Assembly (NCBI RefSeq): GCF_003668995.1
Contig: NZ_CP033068.1
Span: 3,720,001 to 3,784,000, forward strand
DNA: 64,000 nt
Direction: 5' to 3'
From: Flavobacterium sp. 140616W15
GTDB lineage: Bacteria > Bacteroidota > Bacteroidia > Flavobacteriales > Flavobacteriaceae
Within the stretch, counting starts at the first letter, position 1, and each line of letters begins with the position of its first letter. Shown here piece after piece: positions 1 to 8,900 of the stretch. The position numbers and the translations under genes are program-made. Under the pieces are notes generated by a model, which worked only from the letters and a program-made list of their open reading frames with translations, was not told the DNA's origin and made no database searches.

Positions 1-761
1 AGTGGGCTCCAAAATTTGCTGCTGCAGGAACTACCGTTATCGATAACTCATCAGCTTGGAGAATGGATCCTACAAAAAAATTGATCGTTCCTGAAATCAA
101 TGCTTCTTCATTAACCAAAGAAGATAAAATTATAGCAAACCCAAACTGTTCAACTATTCAAATGGTTTTAACATTGGCGCCGTTGCACAAAAAATACGAT
201 ATCAAAAGAATTGTTGTTTCTACTTACCAATCTATCACTGGAACTGGTGTAAAAGCTGTAAAGCAACTTGAAAATGAATACGCTGGAGTAAAAGGCGAAA
301 TGGTTTATAAATATCCTATTCACAGAAATGCTATCCCTCATTGCGATAGCTTTGAAGAAAATGGATACACCAAAGAAGAAATGAAACTAGTTCGTGAAAC
401 TCAAAAAATTCTTGGTGACAATACTATTGCTGTAACTGCAACTGCAGTTCGTGTTCCTGTTGTTGGTGGACATAGCGAAGCTGTAAATGTTGAGTTTACA
501 AATGATTTTGATGTAAATGAAGTACGTGAAATTTTACATCATACGGATGGTATTGTTGTTCAGGATAACCTTGACACATTTACTTACCCAATGCCTCTTT
601 ATGCTGAAGGTAAAAATGATGTTTTTGTAGGTCGTATTCGTCGTGACGAAAGCCAGCCAAACACTTTAAACATGTGGATTGTTGCTGATAACTTAAGAAA
701 AGGTGCTGCAACAAATACAATCCAAATTGCAGAATATCTTGTCGCTGCAAAATTGGTATAA
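1..761 (+). CDS. asd: Aspartate-semialdehyde dehydrogenase, 3' part (cut by window edge)
   Basis: Makes aspartate 4-semialdehyde from aspartyl phosphate with NADPH, the branch point for lysine, threonine, methionine and diaminopimelate synthesis in the cytoplasm. The frame is open from base 3 and continues upstream of the window, so the N-terminal NADP-binding part is missing. The catalytic cysteine lies in NPNCSTIQM (codon at 147-149), and the acid-base histidine in RVPVVGGHSEAVNVEF. GRIRRDES near the C-terminus is also typical of the family. The ATG at 63 is internal and not the start. A strong terminator follows 20 bases after the stop, so this is the end of a transcription unit. Confidence 0.95.
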   Translation, partial: WAPKFAAAGTTVIDNSSAWRMDPTKKLIVPEINASSLTKEDKIIANPNCSTIQMVLTLAPLHKKYDIKRIVVSTYQSITGTGVKAVKQLENEYAGVKGEMVYKYPIHRNAIPHCDSFEENGYTKEEMKLVRETQKILGDNTIAVTATAVRVPVVGGHSEAVNVEFTNDFDVNEVREILHHTDGIVVQDNLDTFTYPMPLYAEGKNDVFVGRIRRDESQPNTLNMWIVADNLRKGAATNTIQIAEYLVAAKLV

Positions 762-781
762 TTCACCTCCTAATATCTGAT

Positions 782-817
782 AAAAGCCGTAATCGCAAAG
801 TTGTGATTACGGCTTTT
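782..817 (+). terminator. Intrinsic terminator after asd
   Basis: Perfect inverted repeat AAAAGCCGTAATC / GATTACGGCTTTT with a 10-base loop. The A-run on one side and T-run on the other make it a typical Bacteroidota terminator. Confidence 0.85.
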
Positions 818-883
818 CTGTAGAAAAAGAGTATTCTCAACAATAAAAAAAGCCATATCTTAGCTACTAAAAACTCAGAACGC

Positions 884-1393
884 ATGAACTTCGATAACTA
901 TAAAGTAATTCCGAATTACAACACCCACAGAACCGACTTGTTTCTTGCTGATGATGAAGACATTCAGGCTTGCGAACAAACTTTAAACATCACTTTTGAC
1001 AACAATTATAAGGAATATGTTGTAACGTACGGAAGCGGCATTCTAGGCGGAACCTACGTAAGAATCTATCTTCCTGAAACGATTGTACTCACTGTTGATG
1101 CATGGAAAAAAAGAATTAACGAATATTGGTTTTGGGATGAGGGAGCAACTGTTCTAACAAAAGAGCAGGTTTTAGACTCAGTAAGAATTGGAGATACATT
1201 TGACGGTGACGAAATTATTCTCTACAAAAACGAGTATTTCATTTTACCAAGAAATAGTGAAATGATATACAAAGCAGGTAAAACACTTGAAGAAACTATA
1301 AATTGGTTGTGCAATTCTGGAATTTTAACTGAAGCTTTTTCCGAAAGAGAATTCGAACCTTTTGACCCAAGCGAATGGGGCGATAAATTATAA
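884..1393 (+). CDS. SMI1/KNR4 (SUKH) family protein
   Basis: A cytoplasmic 169-residue protein with the pattern of a SUKH-type SMI1/KNR4 domain: an N-terminal acidic helix (residues ~22-45), then YVVTYGSGILGGTYVRIYLP (~46-65), then a region around WDEGATVL and a late strand YFILPRNSEM. SUKH proteins are commonly immunity proteins of contact-dependent or polymorphic toxins, but many are orphans. No toxin gene is adjacent. It is followed at 23 bases by a DUF4265 gene on the same strand, and the three genes to 2617 form a tight group of small orphan proteins. The immunity role is inferred from the family only. Confidence 0.7.
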   Translation: MNFDNYKVIPNYNTHRTDLFLADDEDIQACEQTLNITFDNNYKEYVVTYGSGILGGTYVRIYLPETIVLTVDAWKKRINEYWFWDEGATVLTKEQVLDSVRIGDTFDGDEIILYKNEYFILPRNSEMIYKAGKTLEETINWLCNSGILTEAFSEREFEPFDPSEWGDKL

Positions 1394-1416
1394 TAAAACA
1401 ATAGCATTTAAATAAA

Positions 1417-1881
1417 ATGGCAGAAGAACAAGACAAATATGTCAAAATACTTTTTAGATTTTTCAGTAATATTCTTAACGAATCGGCTGTAGAAACGTTA
1501 TGGGCAACAACAATTAATGCTGAAAATGGATTGTATAAATTGGATAATATTCCGTTTTATGCACCCGTTTCTTGTGAAGATGTTGTCTTTGCAGAATTTG
1601 ATGAAACAGAACAAAAATTAGTCTACAAACAGACTATTGAACATTCAGGAAATTCTACAATTCAGGTTATTGTTTTAGATAAAAATGTGCCAATAAACGA
1701 TTTACGTGAAGTATTTAATGAACTTGGCTGTGAGTCTGAAAAATTCAATAATGACTATTTTGTAATACAAATTCCAGCAGCTTTAAAATACGAACCTATC
1801 CGACAAAAATTAATTGAGTTAGAAGAAAGCAAGATTATAAATTATGCTGAACCTGATTTATCAGATAATCATTGGTATTAA
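1417..1881 (+). CDS. DUF4265 domain-containing protein
   Basis: A 154-residue soluble protein. It fits the DUF4265 pattern: VKILFRF near the N-terminus, the ETLWA segment, then ENGLYKLDNIPFYAPVSCEDVV (residues ~36-58), and a second half with alternating strands that ends in NYAEPDLSDNHWY. The biochemical role of the family is unknown. It starts 23 bases after the SUKH gene and is probably co-transcribed with it. Members are often found beside other small immunity-like genes, which suits this neighbourhood. Confidence 0.75.
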   Translation: MAEEQDKYVKILFRFFSNILNESAVETLWATTINAENGLYKLDNIPFYAPVSCEDVVFAEFDETEQKLVYKQTIEHSGNSTIQVIVLDKNVPINDLREVFNELGCESEKFNNDYFVIQIPAALKYEPIRQKLIELEESKIINYAEPDLSDNHWY

Positions 1882-1883
1882 AA

Positions 1884-1942
1884 GTGTAAGATGTGAAATG
1901 TGAAATGTAAACTGTAAACTGTGAAATGTGAAATGTGAAATG
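1884..1942. repeat. Short GTGAAAT-type heptamer repeats
   Basis: The gap between the DUF4265 and DUF2625 genes is made of imperfect 7-base units (GTGAAAT, GTAAACT). They generate false start codons such as the GTG at 1928. Traces continue after 2617 (gatgtaaaatgagaatag). Confidence 0.6.
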
Positions 1943-2617
1943 AGAGACGTCGAAGAATTAATAAACACTACAGATCCAGGTTGGCCAATTGTAACCGAAT
2001 GGATTAAGGAAGCAAATAACAAAATAGAAATTCTAACTGTTGACGATGCTAAAGCAAAAGAAGCATTGTATAAAACTCAGGTTTCTACGCGTTCACCAAT
2101 GGGTGCAATTATTTTCAGCACAGGGGGAATATTAGTTGATAATGGCTGGATTAGAATTCTAGGCTCAGGTAGTGAAAAACTCGATCGTTCCTTACCCGAT
2201 TGGAATGTTGGAAAATTCACTGAAGAGTTTGGAGAAAATCCAAGATTATTATTAATTGCTGATGATGCTCTCGGTGGATTTTTTATATTAAATGGTGGTG
2301 ATCTGGGAAGTGATTTGGGGAACATATATTATTTTTCTCCAGACAATTTAGAATATGAGCCACTTGATATAACATACAGTGAATTTTTATCTTTTTGTTT
2401 CAATAATGATTTGGATGAATTTTACCGCAACCAAAGATGGAACAACTGGCAAGCAGAAGTTTCTAGATTAGATGGTAATTCCGTTTTTAATTTTATTCCG
2501 TTTCTTTGGAGTAAAGAAGGCAAAGACATAAACAAGAATAGCCGTAAGGAAATTCCAGTTGAAGAACAATTCAATTTTAATATTGAAATGAGAAAGCAAT
2601 TAGCCTATAAAGGGTAA
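1940..2617 (+). CDS. DUF2625 family protein
   Basis: A 225-residue soluble protein that matches DUF2625 along its length. It opens MRDVEELINTTDPGWP, continues with STRSPMGAIIFSTGGILVDNGWIRILGSGS, and carries LLLIADDALGGFFILNGGDLG and IYYFSPDNLEYEPLDITYSEFL. I place the start at the ATG at 1940 because it gives the family's usual N-terminus. The frame is open to a GTG at 1928, but that lies inside simple repeats. Members are known in Enterobacteria and Bacteroidota with no established function. The LG-GFF and E-F-F blocks resemble SUKH-like folds, but that is only a resemblance. Confidence 0.75.
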   Translation: MRDVEELINTTDPGWPIVTEWIKEANNKIEILTVDDAKAKEALYKTQVSTRSPMGAIIFSTGGILVDNGWIRILGSGSEKLDRSLPDWNVGKFTEEFGENPRLLLIADDALGGFFILNGGDLGSDLGNIYYFSPDNLEYEPLDITYSEFLSFCFNNDLDEFYRNQRWNNWQAEVSRLDGNSVFNFIPFLWSKEGKDINKNSRKEIPVEEQFNFNIEMRKQLAYKG

Positions 2618-3223
2618 GATGTAAAATGAGAATAGTAAAATGACAAGTTTGGGATTGTTTTGCGTAAAACTAAAATTGCTTACAATCTTGGAATACTACT
2701 TTTAGAAAACATATTTCTTCTTATAAATTCAAGGGTCATTTACATACTAATTTATTTAGCCCTTGAATCTAATTACTCTTCTTTTTACTCAGGTGATTAT
2801 TTCCTATCTAATACATAGAAACATAGGTTTTCACTACAAGAATCCTCAAAAAGAAATCTATTTCTTTCAAATAATAATACTTCAGTTATCACAAATCGAA
2901 CAAAAAACTTACTTTTGCCCCAAAAAAATGTGCTTTAAAATAATAATAGCTAACCGATTTATTTACTAATTTAGATATGAAGTAAATCGCTTTGCATTAA
3001 TTTATTTTTGTTTGTTTATTTGTTAGAGTAACCCTCTTTTATTTTTTTACAAAAAAGAGAATCTATTGTATTAAATCAATCTGTGTTATCTTATTTTAAG
3101 CACAATTGACGCCTATTCTTATTCAGATTACATCAAAAACTCTTTCGAAAATTATAGTACGTAAATACAAAAACGAACTAGAAAATGATCAATACTATTG
3201 CACAATAGACAAATTTTGATAAA
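2618..3223 (+). other. Long intergenic region and leader of regulator A
   Basis: About 600 AT-rich bases without a convincing gene. A TACTTTTG promoter -7 element at 2910-2917 lies 307 bases before the regulator ATG, implying a leader of about 300 bases. Inside the leader a weak hairpin, CTCTTTT / AAAAGAG, spans 3034-3059. The TACTTTTGC sequence also begins the two cassette leaders further down. A short open frame at 2763-2969 has a TTG start and low-complexity composition, so I do not treat it as a gene. Confidence 0.45.
2910..2917 (+). promoter_or_regulatory. Candidate promoter -7 element for regulator A
   Basis: TACTTTTG fits the Bacteroidota -7 consensus TAnnTTTG. No clear TTG lies at the usual -33 distance, so activity may need an activator. 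Confidence 0.4.
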
Positions 3224-4708
3224 ATGAAAAAAACTATTTTAATTGTTTTATTTATATTTTCCTTTTTCAACACTATTATTTTTGCTCAAAACTACAATAA
3301 GAAGCAGATAGATAGCTTGTTAAAACTTTCTTATAGTTATATGGGAAATATTCCATATAAAATAATTCCTTTAAATCTAGAGATTGTAAAAGCTTCAAAA
3401 AAAATTGGATATAGACGAGGGGTAATAATTGCTTATGCTTATATCAGTAAAGAATATTATAATTTAGACGAAATTAAAAAAGCTCTGATCTATATTTCAA
3501 AAGCTGAAGCTGAGGCAAATATCATTAATGACCCTTCCTTATTGTCTAGTATTTTCAGAATAAAAGCAATGTGTTTCGCTCGTGCGGGTCTTCATACTGT
3601 TGCGAGAAAAGAATTAATTAAAGCATTAGCTATTACTGATTCTATTAAGGATCTAGATGAACAACACATAAAAAGAGGATTCATTTATAGATTAATGGCA
3701 CTTGCAATTGTAGCCGAAAATAACAAACCAAAAGATTCCAGCCTATATTATAGCAAAAAAAGTTATAAGGAATTTTTGAGTATGAAAAATGAGAACTTTC
3801 TAAAAAATGATGGACTATCTATTGCTTCATTAGAACTAGGTCATAATTTTACTATCTTAAAGCAGAATGACTCAGCAGAATATTATTTTAAAAAAGGTTT
3901 TTCAATTGCTAATAAAATAGACTATACCTATGGAAAAGCCTATTCACTTAAACTTTTAGGAGAACTCTATTTTATAAAACAAGAATATAAGCAATCTATT
4001 ATTTATTATAATGAAGCAATTATCGAGGCAAAAAAAAACCAATTAAGATCTCTTTTAAAAGATTGTTATATTGGCTTATCAAAAGTATATAACGCTATAG
4101 GTAATACTCAAGAATACAAGAAATCACTTAGTAATTATATTGAACTAACAGATAGTCTTAAAGTATTAAATGACAAAATAGTTGATGAGTCTGTAGAATA
4201 TGTTATTAAAGAAAAAGAGAAAGATTACGAATACGGTACTTTAAAATTACAAAAGATAAAAACTTTTTTAATAGGTATCATTCTAATAATTGCAGTTCTA
4301 TTGTTTTTCATTTATAAAAAATATAAATTTGAGAGAATAAAAAGAATAAAAAATACTGAATTACTGAAAAAAAAGAAAGAAAAATTAGAACGCCTAACCG
4401 ATTCTAATAGAATTACTTTACAGGAAGTATTGCAATTAGCAATTGATAAAGCCCCCTCTTTTAATGCTAAATTTCAGGAATTAGAACCCGACTTTTATGA
4501 CAAACTAAATCAAAAAGCCATTGTGCCGCTCAATTATAATGATTTACTATTTTGTGCTATGATTCGTTTAGGATTCACAACAAAAGAAATTGCACAAAAT
4601 CTAAATTCTACAGTAGGAGCTGTAGAAACCCGAAAATACCGATTACGAAAAAAGTTTAACATGGTTTCATCAGAGGAGGATCTTACGCTTTGGATAATGA
4701 ACCTATAA
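3224..4708 (+). CDS. Membrane-anchored TPR regulator with LuxR-like HTH (cassette A)
   Basis: A 494-residue predicted one-component transmembrane regulator. Residues 1-22 form a signal peptide ending IIFAQ. Residues ~30-330 are tetratricopeptide repeats, expected in the periplasm. One membrane helix lies at 348-366 (FLIGIILIIAVLLFFIYKKY). A charged linker leads to a C-terminal HTH at ~436-480, with LNYNDLLFCAMIRLGFTTKE followed by IAQNLNSTVGAVETRKYRLR. This TPR-TM-HTH plan is frequent in Flavobacteria. Its last ~107 residues are about 85% identical to those of the second regulator at 11837, while the TPR halves have diverged. It precedes two exported-protein genes after a 611-base leader. Inference: it senses something in the periplasm and controls the genes downstream. 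Confidence 0.85.
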   Translation: MKKTILIVLFIFSFFNTIIFAQNYNKKQIDSLLKLSYSYMGNIPYKIIPLNLEIVKASKKIGYRRGVIIAYAYISKEYYNLDEIKKALIYISKAEAEANIINDPSLLSSIFRIKAMCFARAGLHTVARKELIKALAITDSIKDLDEQHIKRGFIYRLMALAIVAENNKPKDSSLYYSKKSYKEFLSMKNENFLKNDGLSIASLELGHNFTILKQNDSAEYYFKKGFSIANKIDYTYGKAYSLKLLGELYFIKQEYKQSIIYYNEAIIEAKKNQLRSLLKDCYIGLSKVYNAIGNTQEYKKSLSNYIELTDSLKVLNDKIVDESVEYVIKEKEKDYEYGTLKLQKIKTFLIGIILIIAVLLFFIYKKYKFERIKRIKNTELLKKKKEKLERLTDSNRITLQEVLQLAIDKAPSFNAKFQELEPDFYDKLNQKAIVPLNYNDLLFCAMIRLGFTTKEIAQNLNSTVGAVETRKYRLRKKFNMVSSEEDLTLWIMNL

Positions 4709-5045
4709 AAGCTTCGTTTGCATTTTATCTGGTTCTAAAAATACCCCTGGTCTTATAAATATACCCATAAAAAAATATTTTATACGGTTAGAGTTGACTC
4801 AGACTGTCAAAATTTCCTGATTTAAAAAAGACCTAAAATTAGGTTTTAAGCAGGCCATAAATAGTGTTTTTATACCCTCTCTTAATTAAAATTTTCTTTT
4901 CACTGTATTTATTTAATAAAAAAAACAAAAAAGGAAGCTCTTTCTGAATGATTATAAATTATTGTTTTTCAACTATTTACGATTAAAAAAATTCTTTGTG
5001 ATAAATTGTGATATTTAAAATTAGTACTAAATTACAATTTCACAC

Positions 5046-5053
5046 TACTTTTG
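5046..5053 (+). promoter_or_regulatory. Candidate promoter -7 element, cassette A
   Basis: TACTTTTG inside the conserved block CTACTTTTGCACTCCCCC. The same octamer is at the equivalent place in cassette B (13632-13639). No TTG is at the -33 position in either copy, which suggests an activator-dependent promoter. Confidence 0.5.
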
Positions 5054-5210
5054 CACTCCCCCTTTGTAGCAAAAAATTATCATACGCATAATTATTACGT
5101 TACATCCAAATTCAGTCAGATTATAGAATAAGTATATTTTTCATCTTACTGTACTCCCATCAAAATAATTTGATAGTTATTACACTAACATCATCTCTAA
5201 AAATTTAAAT

Positions 5211-5224
5211 AAAACACATGTTTT
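5211..5224. promoter_or_regulatory. A/T-flanked palindrome, cassette A leader
   Basis: AAAACACATGTTTT, one base pair short of perfect symmetry. The matching site in cassette B is a perfect 18-base palindrome. In RNA it could form a short stem followed by a U-rich run. It contains an ATG (5218) that opens the downstream frame but is unlikely to be the real start. Confidence 0.45.
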
Positions 5225-5234
5225 TTTATTTAAA

Positions 5235-5280
5235 GACGTCTTGCATTGGGTTCTGTTTTACCAAAATAATGCAAGGTGTC
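5235..5280 (+). promoter_or_regulatory. Conserved 46-nt leader hairpin, cassette A
   Basis: The arms GACGTCTTGCATT (5235-5247) and AATGCAAGGTGTC (5268-5280) pair over 13 consecutive positions as RNA, with two G-U pairs and a 20-base loop. The equivalent hairpin in cassette B is the same length and keeps the outer nine pairs despite sequence change. It ends 39 bases before the start codon. Confidence 0.55.
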
Positions 5281-5319
5281 CTGTTATATTATAAAATCAA
5301 TAAATCAAATACTACCATT

Positions 5320-5913
5320 ATGAAGAATACAAATTACTTATCCCAACTATTTATAATTATGTCACTTCTTGTGTCTTTACCATTGTTTGCCCAGCATAAA
5401 GGGACTGGTATAGGTACCTTCACTCCCGATCCGAGTTCCTCTTTAGATGTAAAAAGTGAGAATTCAGGAGTATTAATTCCCAGAATCTCCGGATTAACAA
5501 ATGATAATACTACCTCATCTGTCAAAAATCCGGCTAACGGTTTGTTGGTTTACAATAAAGACAAACAGTGCCTAAGCCAGAATATTGGCACCCCAGAAGC
5601 AGCTAACTGGATTTGTATTAGCGGTAATGTCGTAAAATTCTTTTATATGCCCTCAATAGCATTAGATATTACGATTACAAACGGCAGATATGATTTATTT
5701 GAACTGTATAAAAAACAATTTTCTAATCCGGTAGTAAAGAGTGATGGCGCGCCTTCACAAATTCCCTTTTTTGGCGCCGCACAGGATCTATACTATTATG
5801 TAACTGCATATAGTGCTATTGTTTTTGAAGACGTAAAAGTCAGTCCAGAAGGTATCCTCACCTACAAAGTAAAAAAGACGCACAGACTAACAGTGACAGC
5901 AGTGATTTTATGA
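5320..5913 (+). CDS. Small exported protein with FISUMP-type N-terminal region
   Basis: A 197-residue predicted secreted protein. Signal peptide at 1-25 (MKNTNYLSQLFIIMSLLVSL, then PLFAQ). The next part (GIGTFTPDPSSSLDVKSENS, GVLIPRISGLT, NPANGLLVYNKD) is the stretch seen at the N-terminus of many Bacteroidota surface proteins with FISUMP or tail-fibre-like organisation. The same type of region begins the 1102-residue protein of cassette B. The last ~85 residues are unfamiliar. I chose the ATG at 5320 because it starts the signal peptide. An upstream in-frame ATG at 5218 lies in the conserved leader palindrome. The next gene begins 32 bases downstream. Confidence 0.7.
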   Translation: MKNTNYLSQLFIIMSLLVSLPLFAQHKGTGIGTFTPDPSSSLDVKSENSGVLIPRISGLTNDNTTSSVKNPANGLLVYNKDKQCLSQNIGTPEAANWICISGNVVKFFYMPSIALDITITNGRYDLFELYKKQFSNPVVKSDGAPSQIPFFGAAQDLYYYVTAYSAIVFEDVKVSPEGILTYKVKKTHRLTVTAVIL

Positions 5914-5945
5914 ACATTGTTCTTGTTGTAAAATAATATGAAACT

Positions 5946-8900
5946 ATGAATCAGATTAATTTTTATATAATACATAGCAAAAAGCAGAAAGGAAGAAAAC
6001 TATTTTCTTTTATTCTTTTCTTTTTGTTAATGAATTTTACCGCTGTTGTATATGGCCAGAAGACAGGCTGTCCAGGTGATTTTGATTGCGATACCGTTAT
6101 TGATGCTTTGGATATCGATGATGATAATGACGGTATTTACGATCATATCGAATCGCCTGGTTGTTTTTATCTGGATAAAAAAATACATGAAACCGGAGAT
6201 CGGAGAGATCAATTGGCAGTTAGTACTACTTTACCGTATTCTACAGGAACACCAGAAGAGTTGGTAGACGGGGTAACCAATACAGGTGGAATTACAATTC
6301 CTGTTTTAACAGCTATAGCCAATCAGGAGATATTCAGGCTAACAACGAAGTTAGCTACTGGTATCGAATATACTTCTTTGATACTATCTTCTTCTACTTC
6401 TATGTTTACCACTGCTGCAGAAGTAGTTTTACAAGGCTCAAAAGATGGAAAGAACTGGATTAATTTAACCCCCAATCTTAAACCCGGATCGGTCAATTCG
6501 TTTACTTTTAACGTTGATGCAGGTAAACAGGATTTATATAGACATTATCGTTTGTGGGGTATAACAGGAACTACGTATTATTACTTACAATCTTTTATGG
6601 AAATTACTGGAATAGTTGGGAATTATATGCCGTCTTTATATCCTAAAGATGTATGTGAAGGAGAAGATATCGATGGGGATGGACAACCCAATCATCAGGA
6701 TTTAGATGCTGATGGGGATGGTATAGCCGATGTACTCGAAGCTGGTTTTTCGGATCCGGATAAAGATGGAAAATTAGGAAATAGCCCAGTTACAGTAGAT
6801 TCGTATGGAGCCGTTATTGCTGCCTCTGGGTACAGCATACCCTATGAATATTATAAGATAGCCGCCATTGATGCCACAAAAGATACTGATGGTGATGGTG
6901 TTTGGGATCTATTTGATGTAGATGATGATAATGATGGCATCTACGATCATATTGAATCATCAGGTTGTTTTGAACTGGATAAAAAAGCATATGAAACGGG
7001 AGACCGAAGAGAGCAATTGGCGTTTAGTACTACTTTACCATACTCTGGAGGGACGCCAGAAGAGTTGGTAGACGGGGTGGTAACCAATTCAGGTGGAATA
7101 ACGATTCCTGGATTGACCTCTATAGCCAATCAGGAGATATTCAGACTCACAACGAAGTTAGCTGCTGGTATCGAATATGCTTCTTTGATACTATCTTCTT
7201 CTACTTCTACGTTTACCACTGCTGCAGAAGTGGTTTTACAAGGCTCAAAAGATGGAGAGAACTGGATTAATTTAACCCCCAATCTTAAACCCGGATCGGT
7301 TTCTTCGTTAACTTTTAAAGTTGATGCGGATAAACAGGATGTATACAGACATTATCGTTTGTGGGGTATAACAGGAACTACGTATAATTACCAACAATCT
7401 TTTAGGGAAATTACAGGAATAGCAGATCATTATATGCCGTCTTTATATCCGAAAGCTATATGTGTAGGAGAGGATATCGATGGAGACGGAATCCCGAATC
7501 ATCAGGATTTAGATGCTGACGGAGATGCTGCAACTGATGTGCTCGAAGCGGGTTTTTCGGATCCAGATAAAGATGGATTATTAGGAAATAGTCCCGTTAC
7601 AGTAGACCGCTTCGGAGCTGTTACTTCTGCGTTAGGGTACAGCATCCCGTATGAATATTATAAAATTGCGACCATTGATGCTACAAAAGACACCGATGGA
7701 GATGGTGTTTGGGATCTATTTGATGTAGATGATGATAATGATGGTATCTACGATCATATTGAATCACCGGATTGTTTTGATCTGGATAAAAAAGTATATG
7801 AAACTGGAGACCGAAGAGCACAATTGGAGGTGACTACTACTTTACCTTATACCAAAGGGGTTCCAGAAGGCTTAATAGACGGGATATTAACCGATGCAAC
7901 AGGTATTAGAATTCCTGGGTCAACACCTATAACCAATCAGGAGATTTTCAGACTGACCACTAAATTGACAGCTGGGATCGAATATACTTCTCTTACATTA
8001 TATCTTGATTATTCTATTTTTATCAGTGGTTCGAAAGGAATTTTACAGGGTTCTAATGATGGATTGAATTGGGTAAATTTAACGGATGATAATCAATTGG
8101 GGACCTATTATCCCGTTACTATTTTGGTTACCAAGAATCATGGAGCCTTCAGACATTATCGACTGTTGGGTACAGCTGGTAAAACCACAACAACTGTTCG
8201 GATTATTAGAGAAATTACGGGAGTAGTTGGGAACTATATGCCTTCTTTATATCCAAAAGCAACTTGTGAAGGAGAAGATATCGATGGAGACGGAATCCCA
8301 AATCATCAGGATTTGGATGCTGACGGAGATGGTGCGTCTGATGTACTCGAAGCGGGCTTTTTGGATCCTGATGCGGATGGTTTTTTAGGAAATAGTCCTG
8401 TTATAGTAGATTCATATGGAGCTGTTCAGGATCATGGCTATATTAGTCCGTTATTGTATTATAAACTGAAAGACAATACCATTACAGAAGATACCGATGG
8501 AGATGGCGTCTGGAATATATTTGATTTAGATGATGATAACGATGGTATTTATGATTACATCGAATCCCCTGAATGTTTTACAGCCAAAAATGTTTTTGAA
8601 ACCGGAGACAAAAGAGAATTCCTTGAGGTTAGTACCACTTTAGCATATACCGCTGGAACTCCGAAAGAATTGATAGACGGAGTAACCAGTACAGATGGCA
8701 TTACGATTCCTGCTGCAACGCCTATAGCCAATCAGGAGATTTTCAGACTGAGTACTACCTTAGCTTTGGGTATCGAATATGCTTCTATTTCGTTAACTCT
8801 TGATAATCCTATTTTTAATAATGGATCCAAAGGAATTTTACAGGGATCCAACGATGGATTAAGTTGGACAGATTTAACAGCCGACAGCCAGCTGAATACA

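Larger units (their letters stand above)
4709..5319 (+). promoter_or_regulatory. Long conserved leader/promoter region A
   Basis: Non-coding, and clearly homologous to 13304-13897 after regulator B. Conserved blocks in order: CAGGCCATAAAT-GTGTTTTT (4851 on), TTTCAC-CTACTTTTGCACTCC running into CCCTTTGTAGC (to 5070), ATTATCATACGC, AAGTATATTTTTCATCTT, an A/T palindrome (5211-5224) and a hairpin (5235-5280). TACTTTTG at 5046-5053 fits the -7 consensus, giving a predicted 5' untranslated region of about 260 bases. Coding genes on each side differ between the two cassettes, so the non-coding conservation suggests shared regulation. Confidence 0.7.

Noticed and set aside
1928..1939. GTG start for the DUF2625 protein
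   Set aside because: Inside a GTGAAAT simple repeat. The ATG at 1940 gives the family-like N-terminus.
2763..2969. Small plus-strand open frame before regulator A
   Set aside because: TTG start, low-complexity AT-rich codons, and it ends in the predicted leader.
5218..5319. Upstream in-frame ATG of the small exported protein
   Set aside because: It lies in the conserved palindrome/hairpin of the leader, and the true signal peptide starts at 5320.
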